From contig QZJX01000024.1 of NCBI GenBank assembly GCA_003599395.1, positions 1-49,122 on the forward strand: 49,122 bases of DNA, in the 5' to 3' direction. Both the position numbers and the translations under genes were made by a program. Below the pieces are notes generated by a model. That model had not been told where the DNA came from and made no database searches. It saw only the letters and a program-made list of their open reading frames with translations. Of the stretch, positions 9,354 to 17,615 are shown piece after piece. The DNA comes from Ignavibacteriales bacterium. Its GTDB lineage: Bacteria; Bacteroidota; Ignavibacteria; Ignavibacteriales; Melioribacteraceae. How positions within the stretch are numbered: the stretch's first letter is position 1; every line of letters begins with the position of its first letter.

Positions 9354-10109
9354 TTACACTGTAATATTTGATAAAATTTGTGATGGTTCTGATTTCATTT
9401 TTTGTTCAATTAGACTTCTATACTCATTGAATTTTTCCGAACTCATCTGCTTTACATCTCTATTTTGTTCAAAAGATATATCAATACTATCGAATATCTT
9501 GCCAGGATTCTTTTTCATCAAATAAATTTTATCCGATAATAGAATACTCTCTGATAAATTTGAAGTCCCCATTATTATCGTAAGACCCAAAGTAGATTTA
9601 AGCAATAATATTAACTCGTAAATTCGTTCCAATGATTCCTGTTTAATATTTTTTAAGAAGGGTTCATCTAAAATTATTGTACCTGCATTAGCTGCGATCG
9701 CTCTGCCGAGGGAAATTCTTAATCTAAATGCTAAACTATTATTGTCAGGATAATGATCTTCATAGCCTTCCAATCCAACCAAATGAATAATTTCTTTGAA
9801 CAATTTTTCATCAATATTGAGCAACATTAAATTTTCTCTTACGGAATACCAAGGATATGAAGAAGCTTGAGATGGAATATATACTATTTTTTTATTCTCA
9901 AAATTATTATTGATTGTGCCGCCGGTTAGACTTTCCAAATTACCAAGAATACGAAGCAACGAAGATTTTCCCGCACCGGTAGGAGCCACTATAGATGTAA
10001 TTGATCCTTCTTCTATATTTATTGAAATATCTTCAAGAAGATGGACATTAAATCCCGATGGGTCAGCATAATCTTTTGATAAATTTTTTACTTCAATGAG
10101 ATTCTTCAT
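9354..10109 (-). CDS. ABC transporter ATP-binding protein, NitT/TauT-like, with degenerate signature motif
   Basis: This 251-residue ABC ATPase has an intact Walker A (PTGAGKSS, 43-50), a Q-loop Gln81 and Walker B TIILDEP (144-150). The signature that normally reads LSGGQ/LSGGM is replaced by NSLAFRLR (about 124-131). The switch histidine region normally reading THD reads GTSNLSES (181-188), so no His is present. In closest general layout it resembles the SsuB/TauB/NrtD group that pairs with SsuC-type permeases. Either it is a weak or regulatory ATPase, or it needs a partner NBD. It lies between a permease gene (4-base gap) and the carboxyltransferase gene (2-base gap). No substrate-binding protein gene is in the neighbourhood. 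Confidence 0.8.
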   Translation of the reverse strand: MKNLIEVKNLSKDYADPSGFNVHLLEDISINIEEGSITSIVAPTGAGKSSLLRILGNLESLTGGTINNNFENKKIVYIPSQASSYPWYSVRENLMLLNIDEKLFKEIIHLVGLEGYEDHYPDNNSLAFRLRISLGRAIAANAGTIILDEPFLKNIKQESLERIYELILLLKSTLGLTIIMGTSNLSESILLSDKIYLMKKNPGKIFDSIDISFEQNRDVKQMSSEKFNEYRSLIEQKMKSEPSQILSNITV

Positions 10110-10113
10110 TTCT

Positions 10114-10881
10114 TTAAACTTTCCAGAAAACTAATTTCTTTTCAATAAAATCAATTATTGAATTACCGAGCCAAATCAACAAGGCAATAATAATTCCCAA
10201 CATAATAATTGCAGAGAGATCATTATAACTTAATGCAAGATTATAAACTCCTCCGAATCCATTTGAGGAACCAATAAATTCATAGATTAATATTAATACC
10301 CATAAATAGTAATGCAACCGGTGCAATTCATTGAATATGAATGGCAGCGAATATTTCCATGTTACATTTTTATGTAATTCTTTGCCTGTTAAACCCAGAC
10401 TTCTTCCGGAATCTAGATATTCACTTGGTACATTTGTAGCAATCTGCATAAATGATAATACAATAAAAAATGTTGATATAGCCGAAGCGAATAAAAGTTC
10501 TGCTATAATTGACGAACCAAACCAAAATGCAAAAAGAATCGCAAAAAAGAATGCTGGAAAATTTTTAAATAATCTGAGATTATTAAAAAGTCCTATATTC
10601 TTTGAAATTAATTTTGAAAACTGATAAGAAAAAATCCAAACAAAAAAATACCCTATTGCGATCGAGAGATATACAATAGTGGTAGTAATTGTCATTTCAG
10701 CTAGTAAATTATAATCGCTGAATAGTGCCGGGAATGTTTCAATAAGTAAACTTGGTTTGGGCAAAAATTTGTTAATTGGAAGAATGAACTCAAATAAAAG
10801 TACATAAACAAACAAAAGTACAAATAAAAAAGCTAAGCGATTCTTAAGAATAATTTTTTTGTGAAATGAATTCAATGGCAA
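10114..10881 (-). CDS. ABC transporter permease, SsuC/TauC-like
   Basis: This 255-residue inner-membrane protein has about six hydrophobic helices. The cytoplasmic coupling loop is recognisable as EYLDSGRSLGLTGKELHKNV (about 155-174), a form of the EAA...G motif of binding-protein-dependent permeases. The start is a TTG at 10881-10879; I see no clear ribosome site, so a slightly downstream start is possible. It pairs with the next gene, an ABC ATPase, and both precede a carboxyltransferase. The family usually imports sulfonates, nitrate, taurine or pyrimidine precursors, but nothing in the sequence fixes the substrate. The missing periplasmic binding protein must be encoded elsewhere if this is an importer. 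Confidence 0.8.
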   Translation of the reverse strand: MPLNSFHKKIILKNRLAFLFVLLFVYVLLFEFILPINKFLPKPSLLIETFPALFSDYNLLAEMTITTTIVYLSIAIGYFFVWIFSYQFSKLISKNIGLFNNLRLFKNFPAFFFAILFAFWFGSSIIAELLFASAISTFFIVLSFMQIATNVPSEYLDSGRSLGLTGKELHKNVTWKYSLPFIFNELHRLHYYLWVLILIYEFIGSSNGFGGVYNLALSYNDLSAIIMLGIIIALLIWLGNSIIDFIEKKLVFWKV

Positions 10882-10939
10882 TAGACTTTTAGTTTTGTTA
10901 AACGAATATATTTATAGCATTAACGGAAATCAATTAATC

Positions 10940-11584
10940 TTACGATAAAAAAGGATTGTTCTTCTTCTCGTGTCCGATTGTACTTTTTTCTCCATGACCG
11001 GGATATACTGTTACTTCATCGGGTAAAGTAAATAATCTTGTTTTAATGGAAGTCAGCAATGTCTCCATATTTCCTCCCCATAAATCAGTCCGACCAATTC
11101 CCTCGTTAAAAAGCACATCACCGGTTAAACATATTTTGTCATCCGGAAAATAAATTGAATACTCACCCGGTGTATGTCCCGGAGTGAAAATAAATTCATT
11201 CTGAATATCACCAATTGCGATTGACATACCATCATAAATGAACTCATCCGGCTGAGGAGAAGGCGTCATTTCTACGGCAAACATTTTTGCTTGCTCAACT
11301 GCATTGTCAAGTAAAAACTTATCTTCTTCCGGAGCTATGAATAATGGATTGTATTTATTCTTAACAAAGGCATTTCCGAATACATGATCAATATGACAAT
11401 GAGTATTTACGAGATATTTTACTTTTAATTCATTTTTCTCGATGAATTTTTCCAATTCTATTCGTTCTTCTTCGTTGTAACAACCGGGATCGATTATTGC
11501 AGCTTCTTTATTTGCATCATCCCAAACTAAATAAGTGTTTTCCATAAATGGACTGAATACGAATTTGTGTAGTTTTAATGACAT
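10940..11584 (-). CDS. Metallo-beta-lactamase-fold hydrolase, glyoxalase II-like
   Basis: This 214-residue cytosolic protein carries the complete MBL metal-site series: THCHIDH at 61-67, the FTPGHTPG histidine, the TGDVLF aspartate and the GHGEKSTIG histidine near the C terminus. Size and motifs fit the short glyoxalase II-like group, which hydrolyses S-acyl-glutathione-type or other thioesters. The C-terminal substrate domain of true GloB is absent, so the natural substrate is uncertain; persulfide dioxygenase-like or general thioesterase activity is possible. It follows aroC after six bases and should be cotranscribed with it. Confidence 0.88.
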   Translation of the reverse strand: MSLKLHKFVFSPFMENTYLVWDDANKEAAIIDPGCYNEEERIELEKFIEKNELKVKYLVNTHCHIDHVFGNAFVKNKYNPLFIAPEEDKFLLDNAVEQAKMFAVEMTPSPQPDEFIYDGMSIAIGDIQNEFIFTPGHTPGEYSIYFPDDKICLTGDVLFNEGIGRTDLWGGNMETLLTSIKTRLFTLPDEVTVYPGHGEKSTIGHEKKNNPFLS

Positions 11585-11590
11585 TATTTG

Positions 11591-12802
11591 TTACCTAAAA
11601 TTTTGTTTTATTTTTTTCATCAAATTGCGATTATAATTTTTGTAATTCTCCTTTGTTTCTTCAATCGAATCACCGCCGAATTTTTCCAAGAAAATTTTTG
11701 CTAAACTCCATGCAAGCATTGATTCGCTAATTACGGCACAAGCGGGAACGGCAACAAAATCACTTCGTTCTCTGCGAGCTTTTATTGAATTCATTCCTTT
11801 TAAATCAACTGTTTCAATCGGTGACATAAGTGTAGCGATTGGTTTCATTGCAGCACGAACAATAATTGGAAGCCCCGTAGAAATTCCACCTTCAATACCA
11901 CCGGCACGATTTGTTTTTCTAGTAAGTTCATTGTTTCTTAAAACAATTTCATCATGAGATTGTGAACCGAATGCATCAGCAGATTGGAATCCCGTTCCTA
12001 TTTCAACACCCTTAACTGCATTAATTGACATTATTGATTGCGCTATTTCTGCATCAAGTTTACGATCGTAATGAACAAAGCTGCCAAGACCAACCGGCAC
12101 ACCGGTTGCAACAACAACAAAATTTCCACCGAGTGTATCGCCTTTTTTCTTTGCAAGTTTAATTTTATTAATAATATTAGCTTCTTGATGTTTGTCAAGA
12201 ACTCGGACAGAACTTTTATCCGCTCTTTCATTTAGTTTATTAGCTGTAAAATACTTACCGGTTTTATTCTGGTATAATTTATCTGTAAAATTATCTTCAG
12301 AATAAATGTCACCGATACTTTCAACATAACTTCCAATATGAATATCAAATTCCTCTAAAAACTTTCTGGCGATTGAACAAGCAGCAACTCTGGCAGCTGT
12401 TTCTCTTGCACTTGATCTCTCTATGGAGTTTCGAATATCGTCAAAATTGTATTTTGTAACACCAACCAAATCCGCATGACCGGGACGAGGAACTGTAATA
12501 AACTCAATATCCTTTCCTCTATTAGTTTCGGGAGACATTTTCTCTATCCAATTTTCCCAATCATTGTTTTTAATTATTAAAGAAATTGGAGAACCGAGAG
12601 TTTTTTGAAATCGAATACCGGCGGTAATTTCGGCTGTATCTTTTTCAATTTTCATTCTACCACCGCGACCGTACCCTATTTGTCTGCGGCTTAAATGATA
12701 ATTGATATATTCATTTTCTATTTTAATGTTCGAAGGAAATCCTTCAACTATGGCAGTTAAACTTTTCCCGTGTGATTCACCTGCTGTAAGAAATCTTATC
12801 AT
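11591..12802 (-). CDS. aroC: Chorismate synthase
   Basis: This 403-residue enzyme performs the last step of the shikimate pathway, converting EPSP to chorismate with reduced FMN. Family motifs are clear: AGESHGKSL at the N terminus, RRQIGYGRGGRM, PRPGHADL, RSSARETAARVAA (FMN/EPSP site), SHDEIVLR and GGIEGGISTG, and the substrate-binding RRERSDFVAVPA. The length fits the longer bacterial form. The ATG start is directly supported. It is preceded by the terminator of the htrA transcript and so begins a new transcription unit that may continue through the MBL hydrolase and ABC genes. Confidence 0.97.
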   Translation of the reverse strand: MIRFLTAGESHGKSLTAIVEGFPSNIKIENEYINYHLSRRQIGYGRGGRMKIEKDTAEITAGIRFQKTLGSPISLIIKNNDWENWIEKMSPETNRGKDIEFITVPRPGHADLVGVTKYNFDDIRNSIERSSARETAARVAACSIARKFLEEFDIHIGSYVESIGDIYSEDNFTDKLYQNKTGKYFTANKLNERADKSSVRVLDKHQEANIINKIKLAKKKGDTLGGNFVVVATGVPVGLGSFVHYDRKLDAEIAQSIMSINAVKGVEIGTGFQSADAFGSQSHDEIVLRNNELTRKTNRAGGIEGGISTGLPIIVRAAMKPIATLMSPIETVDLKGMNSIKARRERSDFVAVPACAVISESMLAWSLAKIFLEKFGGDSIEETKENYKNYNRNLMKKIKQNFR

Positions 12803-12835
12803 GATATTTTTCTGTTATGAATGATTTACAAATAT

Positions 12836-12866
12836 AAAAAAAGCGCCTCAATAAATGAGACGCTTT
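12836..12866 (-). terminator. Intrinsic terminator after the HtrA protease gene
   Basis: On the minus strand an 11-bp stem with one G-T pair (AAAGCGTCTCA with TGAGGCGCTTT, 5-nt loop) is followed by a run of seven T (12842-12836). It lies about 30 bases beyond the htrA stop and upstream of the aroC start, so it separates two minus-strand transcription units. Confidence 0.85.
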
Positions 12867-12898
12867 CTTATATAATTAGAATATGGACTTTATTCTAA

Positions 12899-14401
12899 CT
12901 AGTTGGGGATTTCCAATCCAACAAATCTTGTTCCGCCTTGTGAATCGATTACTTTTAGAAGAACAGCACTACCAGCTTTAGATTTAACCGCATCATCAAA
13001 ATCTACGACTGATTCTACCGGTTTACGATCGACTTCGGTTATCACTAATCCTTGAGCCAAACCTTGGTCATAAGCTTTGCCAAATCTTTTTACTTCAGTA
13101 ATTAAAACTCCGTACTCAGTATCAAATTTCTCTAGTTGATCGCTTTTCAAATCCTTAATTTTCAAACCAATGTTTTCGATTTCAATTTCATCAATTTTTT
13201 TATCTAAATCGCGATCTTTCTTTGACGAACTATTTGAAGCGGTAGCAGTTTGATTATCCTCTCTTGCTTTCAATTTAATTGTACGCGTAATTGTTTCACC
13301 ATCTCTATAAAGAGTTAATATCACATTATCATTTGCACGTTTTTTGGCAATATGAGCCTGCAGTTCATTCGGTTGATTAACTTCAACATCATCGACCTTT
13401 AAGATTACATCTCCTGCTTTAACATCTTCTTGAGCTGCTGAGCCGTCTTTCATAACTTCTTGTATTAACACACCTTTTGGTTTATCAAATCCGATTGCTT
13501 TCGCTGTCGCAGAATTAACAGCTTCAATTCTCACCCCAATGTAACCACGATTTACCGTACCATTAACAATCAGATCCTCTGCAACTGCTTTAGCTAAATT
13601 TATTGGTATAGCAAATCCGTAACCTATATAACTAGATGTGATTCCATCAGTAGCAATTGCACTATTAATACCAATAACAGCACCGCTAAGATCGACTAAT
13701 GCTCCTCCGCTGTTTCCTCTATTGATTACCGCATCTGTTTGAATATAATTTTCAACACCGTAACTATCTCGAATTAGATTTAAACTTCTTCCGAATGCAC
13801 TAACGATTCCGGCTGTAACTGTCGAGGTAAATGCCAACGGATTTCCGATTGCCATTACCCATTGACCTACTTTTAGATTATCGGAGTCTCCTAAATAAGC
13901 CGCTGGAAGATCACTTGCATCAATTTTTATTACTGCTAAATCAGTGAGTGGATCTGTGCCGATAACTTCCGCATCGTATGAGGTTCTATCATTCATGTCA
14001 ACTGTAACTTGTGATGCATTTTCAACAACGTGATTATTGGTTAAGATATACCCATCTTCTGAAATTATTACACCACTACCGGAACCTTGTCTTTCACGAG
14101 GGATATCTTCGCGAAAAGGCATAAAGAAATGGAAGGGATCTCTTTTATTTTCTTCTCGTTCAACTCTGGAAATAACTCTTATCTGAACAATAGAAGGAGT
14201 GACTTTTTCAGCAACCTCAATAAATGCATTGTTAAAAGTAAGAAGTTCAGGATCAATATCCTGGACGGGAGCTGCGTCTGAACCAATTCTAACATCTGCT
14301 AAACCGGGTCTCACCCAGCCAAAACTTGAAACTAAAACCGCACCAAAAATAACTCCAAGCACGACAAGTGAAAATGCCGCAACAAGATTTTTTGTACGCA
14401 T
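12899..14401 (-). CDS. htrA: Periplasmic serine protease, DegP/HtrA (Do) family
   Basis: This 500-residue protein has an N-terminal signal or anchor helix (about 5-28), a trypsin-like domain with the full triad His124 (TNNHVV), Asp154 (LTDLAVIK) and Ser231 (RGNSGGAL), and two PDZ domains (about 285-370 with RGYIGVRIE, and about 405-500 with GVLITEV). A low-complexity linker rich in Ser/Asn/Lys (about 378-392) joins the PDZ domains. It should degrade or chaperone misfolded periplasmic and outer-membrane proteins. The ATG follows a good GGAGGA ribosome site. It is the last gene of the series that starts with a large outer-membrane protein, which fits an envelope quality-control role, and it ends at an intrinsic terminator. 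Confidence 0.95.
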   Translation of the reverse strand: MRTKNLVAAFSLVVLGVIFGAVLVSSFGWVRPGLADVRIGSDAAPVQDIDPELLTFNNAFIEVAEKVTPSIVQIRVISRVEREENKRDPFHFFMPFREDIPRERQGSGSGVIISEDGYILTNNHVVENASQVTVDMNDRTSYDAEVIGTDPLTDLAVIKIDASDLPAAYLGDSDNLKVGQWVMAIGNPLAFTSTVTAGIVSAFGRSLNLIRDSYGVENYIQTDAVINRGNSGGALVDLSGAVIGINSAIATDGITSSYIGYGFAIPINLAKAVAEDLIVNGTVNRGYIGVRIEAVNSATAKAIGFDKPKGVLIQEVMKDGSAAQEDVKAGDVILKVDDVEVNQPNELQAHIAKKRANDNVILTLYRDGETITRTIKLKAREDNQTATASNSSSKKDRDLDKKIDEIEIENIGLKIKDLKSDQLEKFDTEYGVLITEVKRFGKAYDQGLAQGLVITEVDRKPVESVVDFDDAVKSKAGSAVLLKVIDSQGGTRFVGLEIPN

Positions 14402-14429
14402 AATTTATCCTCCAATATTGGAATACTTT

Positions 14430-15167
14430 CTAAAGTGTGTAAATGGATTTAATACCTTTGAATTCCGGTATATGATATTTCAAAAACTTTTCAAAAAACG
14501 AAACAAGTCTGTTTAAGTTCTCGATTGAATATTTACATTCGTTTTGCCTGCCGCTTAGACAAATTAATAATTTGAAAAGTTCCTTAGAAAACTCGAAGTT
14601 TATTAATTGATGTTTCCCGCAATTAACACACATAAATCCTTTTTCCTGATTATACAACACATCTGAGTTCTCATCCAAAGGATTTCCGCAAATTTTGCAT
14701 TCGTACTCTTTTAATGAATATCCAAGCTCGTCAACAAAGAACATTAAATACTTAACAAATAATAACTGTGGATGGTTCTCTTCTTTATCCATTAGATTAA
14801 GAATTTTTATAGTTCCCCTAAATAATTTTGAGTTCTGTTCATTAGAAATTGTTAATGAATTTAATAGTTCCAATACACCTGAAGCATATTTAAGGGAATC
14901 TAGGTTTTGTTTTATATGTGGGAAATGAGAAATGAGGTCGGCTTGACTAATAAGTTGGACTTCTCTGCTTTGCTTCTTATAAAATATTACTTGCACATGA
15001 TTCATAACATCTATTATTGCTCCAAATTTTGATTTGGATGATCTTCCTCCTTTTATAATACAAGTCTCTTTTCCAAACTCTTCGGTAAAGAGAGTTACAA
15101 TTTTACTAGTGTCTCCAAAATTTAGTTTAGTGAGAACTATTGCATTCGTTTTTTCGAGATGACTCAT
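14430..15167 (-). CDS. recO: DNA repair protein RecO
   Basis: This 245-residue protein begins with the OB-fold region typical of RecO: TNAIVLTKLNFGDTSKIVTLFT, then FGKETCIIKGGRSSKSKFG. A helical domain follows. The zinc-binding segment has CxxC (CKIC, about 157-160) and a second CxxC (CVNC, about 178-181). RecO helps load RecA on SSB-coated DNA in the RecFOR pathway. Length is normal. The start overlaps the mtnA stop by one base and htrA follows after 28 bases, so it is in the middle of an operon whose partners are functionally unrelated. Confidence 0.93.
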   Translation of the reverse strand: MSHLEKTNAIVLTKLNFGDTSKIVTLFTEEFGKETCIIKGGRSSKSKFGAIIDVMNHVQVIFYKKQSREVQLISQADLISHFPHIKQNLDSLKYASGVLELLNSLTISNEQNSKLFRGTIKILNLMDKEENHPQLLFVKYLMFFVDELGYSLKEYECKICGNPLDENSDVLYNQEKGFMCVNCGKHQLINFEFSKELFKLLICLSGRQNECKYSIENLNRLVSFFEKFLKYHIPEFKGIKSIYTL

Positions 15168-16174
15168 TAAAATTTATAAGGAGGTTTGTGTAATGATTTT
15201 TCGGTAATAATAGCAGTTATAAGGTGATTTGGAGTCAAATCAAATGCCGGCGCATATACTTCGTATTTGTCTTTTGTAATCTGCACATCTTTAATTTTTG
15301 TAATTTCTGTTTTAGATCTTTCTTCAATAATAATATCTTTCCCGGAATTTAATGAACTATCAATTGTAGAAGTTGGGGCAACTATATAGAAAGGTATTTT
15401 ATGAAATGAACATAGCACGGCTAGATTATATGTCCCGATTTTGTTAGCAGCATCACCGTTAGCAGCAATTCGATCAGCACCCGTAATAACCATATCGATT
15501 TTTTTTTGTGACATTAGCATAGCCGCGGTAGAGTCAGTATTAATTTTAAATGGAACATTAGCCTTCTCTAATTCAAAAGCAGTTAATCTACTTCCTTGCA
15601 ATAAAGGGCGGGTTTCATCGGCATAAACTAACTTTACCAACCCTTTTCTAAAAGCATTTATTATTACGTATAATGCTGTTCCTCCGCCACCGGTTGCTAA
15701 CTGTCCAGCATTACAATGAGTCAACACTGTTTTTGGTGAATCGAAAATTTCAAGACCATTTGCTGCCATCTTTTCACATTTTTCTATATCGTCTTGGTGA
15801 ATTGATTTTGCTTCTGATAACAATTCAATATAGATATATCTGCTAAATTTCACGGAGTTGAAAACATTTTTCATTTTATCTAAAGACCAAAAAAGATTGA
15901 CTGCGGTAGGTCGTGTTTGACGAAGCCTTTCATATACATTTTGAAAATGCAGATCATTATTTTCAACTTGATTCTTAAATGAAAGTGCAACTGCATAAGC
16001 TGCAGCTACGCCAATCGCGGGTGCGCCACGAACTTCCAATTTTTCAATTGATTCAGCAATTCGATTGTAATCATCAGTTTCGATATAAACTTCTTCTAAC
16101 GGAAGTTTAGTCTGATCAATTAAAATAAGTTTATCGTTTTTGAAATCTATGGTTTTAAAGTCGTTCATCTTCAT
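15167..16174 (-). CDS. mtnA: Methylthioribose-1-phosphate isomerase
   Basis: This 335-residue enzyme of the eIF2B-like fold converts 5-methylthioribose-1-phosphate to 5-methylthioribulose-1-phosphate in methionine or methylthioadenosine salvage. The motifs RGAPAIGVAAAY (49-60), RPTAVNLFW and LTHCNAGQLATGG with catalytic Cys154, and TGADRIAANGD with catalytic Asp234, are all intact. Two ATG codons lie close together (16174 and 16168). The first overlaps the PfkB kinase gene by about 20 bases, which argues for translational coupling and a shared pathway. No other MTA salvage gene (mtnP, mtnB, mtnD) is in the window. Confidence 0.95.
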   Translation of the reverse strand: MKMNDFKTIDFKNDKLILIDQTKLPLEEVYIETDDYNRIAESIEKLEVRGAPAIGVAAAYAVALSFKNQVENNDLHFQNVYERLRQTRPTAVNLFWSLDKMKNVFNSVKFSRYIYIELLSEAKSIHQDDIEKCEKMAANGLEIFDSPKTVLTHCNAGQLATGGGGTALYVIINAFRKGLVKLVYADETRPLLQGSRLTAFELEKANVPFKINTDSTAAMLMSQKKIDMVITGADRIAANGDAANKIGTYNLAVLCSFHKIPFYIVAPTSTIDSSLNSGKDIIIEERSKTEITKIKDVQITKDKYEVYAPAFDLTPNHLITAIITEKSLHKPPYKF

Positions 16175-17078
16175 CGAAACGTGTTAACTCTCTAAATTCA
16201 TGAAATCTAGATTGTATTTCTAAAGTAGATAAATTTTCCAATCCTTTTGTGCTGAATTTTTCTACACAGAATGAAGCCATGGTGCTGCCGTAAATTACGG
16301 CTCGTTTAATATTGTCGAAACTAAAATCAGAAGTCTTATGCATATATCCTGCAAAACCACCGGCAAAACTATCACCCGCACCGGTTGGATCATAAATATT
16401 TTGAATAGGATATGCTGGTGCCGAGAAGATTGTTTGATCTCCAAAAAGAAGTGCGCCGTGCTCACCTTTTTTAATTACTAAATATTCCGGTCCTTCAGCT
16501 CGAATCATTGCAGCTGCTTTAATCAGGTTTGGCTCCTTGGTTAGGAGTCTTGCCTCAGAATCATTTATAATTAATACGTTTACATGTTTTAGTACTTCAA
16601 GCAGTTTATCTTTAGCGTTTTCAATCCAGAGATTCATTGTATCACATACAATGAATTTAGGATTTTCGAGTTGATCTAATACTTTTAATTGCAGTTCGGG
16701 TTGAATATTTCCTAATACAACGTGACTACTTTTTTTATAGCGTTCCGGAAGTTGTGGATTAAAATCTTGGAATACATTTAAATCCGTGAACAATGTATCA
16801 CGATTATTAAGGTCATAATGATACTTCCCTCCCCATCTAAATGTTTTACCGCCTTCGACAACTTGTAATCCATCTAAATCTACATTATGATCTTCCAATA
16901 GTTTAATATGGTCTTTTGAAAAATCTTCACCGACAACACCAACTAAATTAATTGGACCGGTAAAATAGCTTGCCGCTAATGAAAAATATGTGGCTGATCC
17001 ACCCAGTGCATTATCAACTTTATCGAATGGTGTTTCAACGGAGTCTAACGCAATTGAACCTACAATTAAGATACTCAA
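16155..17078 (-). CDS. PfkB-family carbohydrate/nucleoside kinase
   Basis: This 307-residue ribokinase-fold protein has a Gly-rich N-terminal substrate motif (NALGGSATYFSLAAS, 23-37) and the C-terminal DPTGAGDSFAGGF signature (230-242) with catalytic Asp236 and the anion hole GAGD. The start is a TTG with a strong GAGGAG ribosome site eight bases upstream, which makes the non-ATG start convincing. The family phosphorylates sugars or nucleosides. The overlap with mtnA suggests the substrate may be methylthioribose, a deoxyribose-type by-product, or adenosine; this is inference from context only. It follows a NUDIX gene after 15 bases. Confidence 0.88.
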   Translation of the reverse strand: MSILIVGSIALDSVETPFDKVDNALGGSATYFSLAASYFTGPINLVGVVGEDFSKDHIKLLEDHNVDLDGLQVVEGGKTFRWGGKYHYDLNNRDTLFTDLNVFQDFNPQLPERYKKSSHVVLGNIQPELQLKVLDQLENPKFIVCDTMNLWIENAKDKLLEVLKHVNVLIINDSEARLLTKEPNLIKAAAMIRAEGPEYLVIKKGEHGALLFGDQTIFSAPAYPIQNIYDPTGAGDSFAGGFAGYMHKTSDFSFDNIKRAVIYGSTMASFCVEKFSTKGLENLSTLEIQSRFHEFRELTRFDEDERL

Positions 17079-17092
17079 AACAGATCTCCTCT

Positions 17093-17557
17093 TTATAATT
17101 TAATTTCAACAAAATTTAAGAAGCTTTTTTCTTTTGTAAAGTACTCAAAAATAATATCCACTGAATTTCTCTGTCCTCGCCATGCTAATAATTTTTTGGC
17201 TTCCTCAAGGTTTACCCATTTATATTCTGAATGCTCATTTGAAATTGTCACTTGGCAATCCAAATCAACTAAAGCTGCAAAAACGGGTACCATGCAAATG
17301 TAATCTTTCTTTGGTTCGTAAAATGAATTAACATTTGGAACTACCCAAAATTGTTTGGGCAATAAACTCGTTTCTTCCTTTATTTCACGAAGAGCAGTTT
17401 GATAAGCTTTCTCATTTTTATCAATTGATCCGGTAACCATTTGCCAAATACCGGAATAGATTTCACCATCACTTCTTTTTAGTAGAAGAAATTCAATTTG
17501 GTTTTCGTCAATTTGGCGAAATATATGAGCTTCGATTAAGAATGTGGTTAAATGCAT
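17093..17557 (-). CDS. NUDIX hydrolase
   Basis: The frame can be opened at a TTG at 17608, but the first ATG (17557-17555) gives a 154-residue protein beginning MHLTTFLIEAH, which fits a NUDIX start better, so I chose it. No ribosome site is obvious for either. The NUDIX box is complete: G-x5-E-x7-REIKEE, from Gly43 to Leu65 counted from the ATG (GSIDKNEKAYQTAL then REIKEETSL). These enzymes hydrolyse nucleoside diphosphates linked to another group. The general layout resembles dihydroneopterin triphosphate or dNTP pyrophosphatases, but the substrate cannot be assigned. It lies between a large outer-membrane protein and a PfkB kinase. Confidence 0.88.
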   Translation of the reverse strand: MHLTTFLIEAHIFRQIDENQIEFLLLKRSDGEIYSGIWQMVTGSIDKNEKAYQTALREIKEETSLLPKQFWVVPNVNSFYEPKKDYICMVPVFAALVDLDCQVTISNEHSEYKWVNLEEAKKLLAWRGQRNSVDIIFEYFTKEKSFLNFVEIKL

Positions 17558-17615
17558 AAGACTGAACTTTGTACAAACAAAAATCCGAAAAAGGTATGTA
17601 GTATCCAAACTTAGA

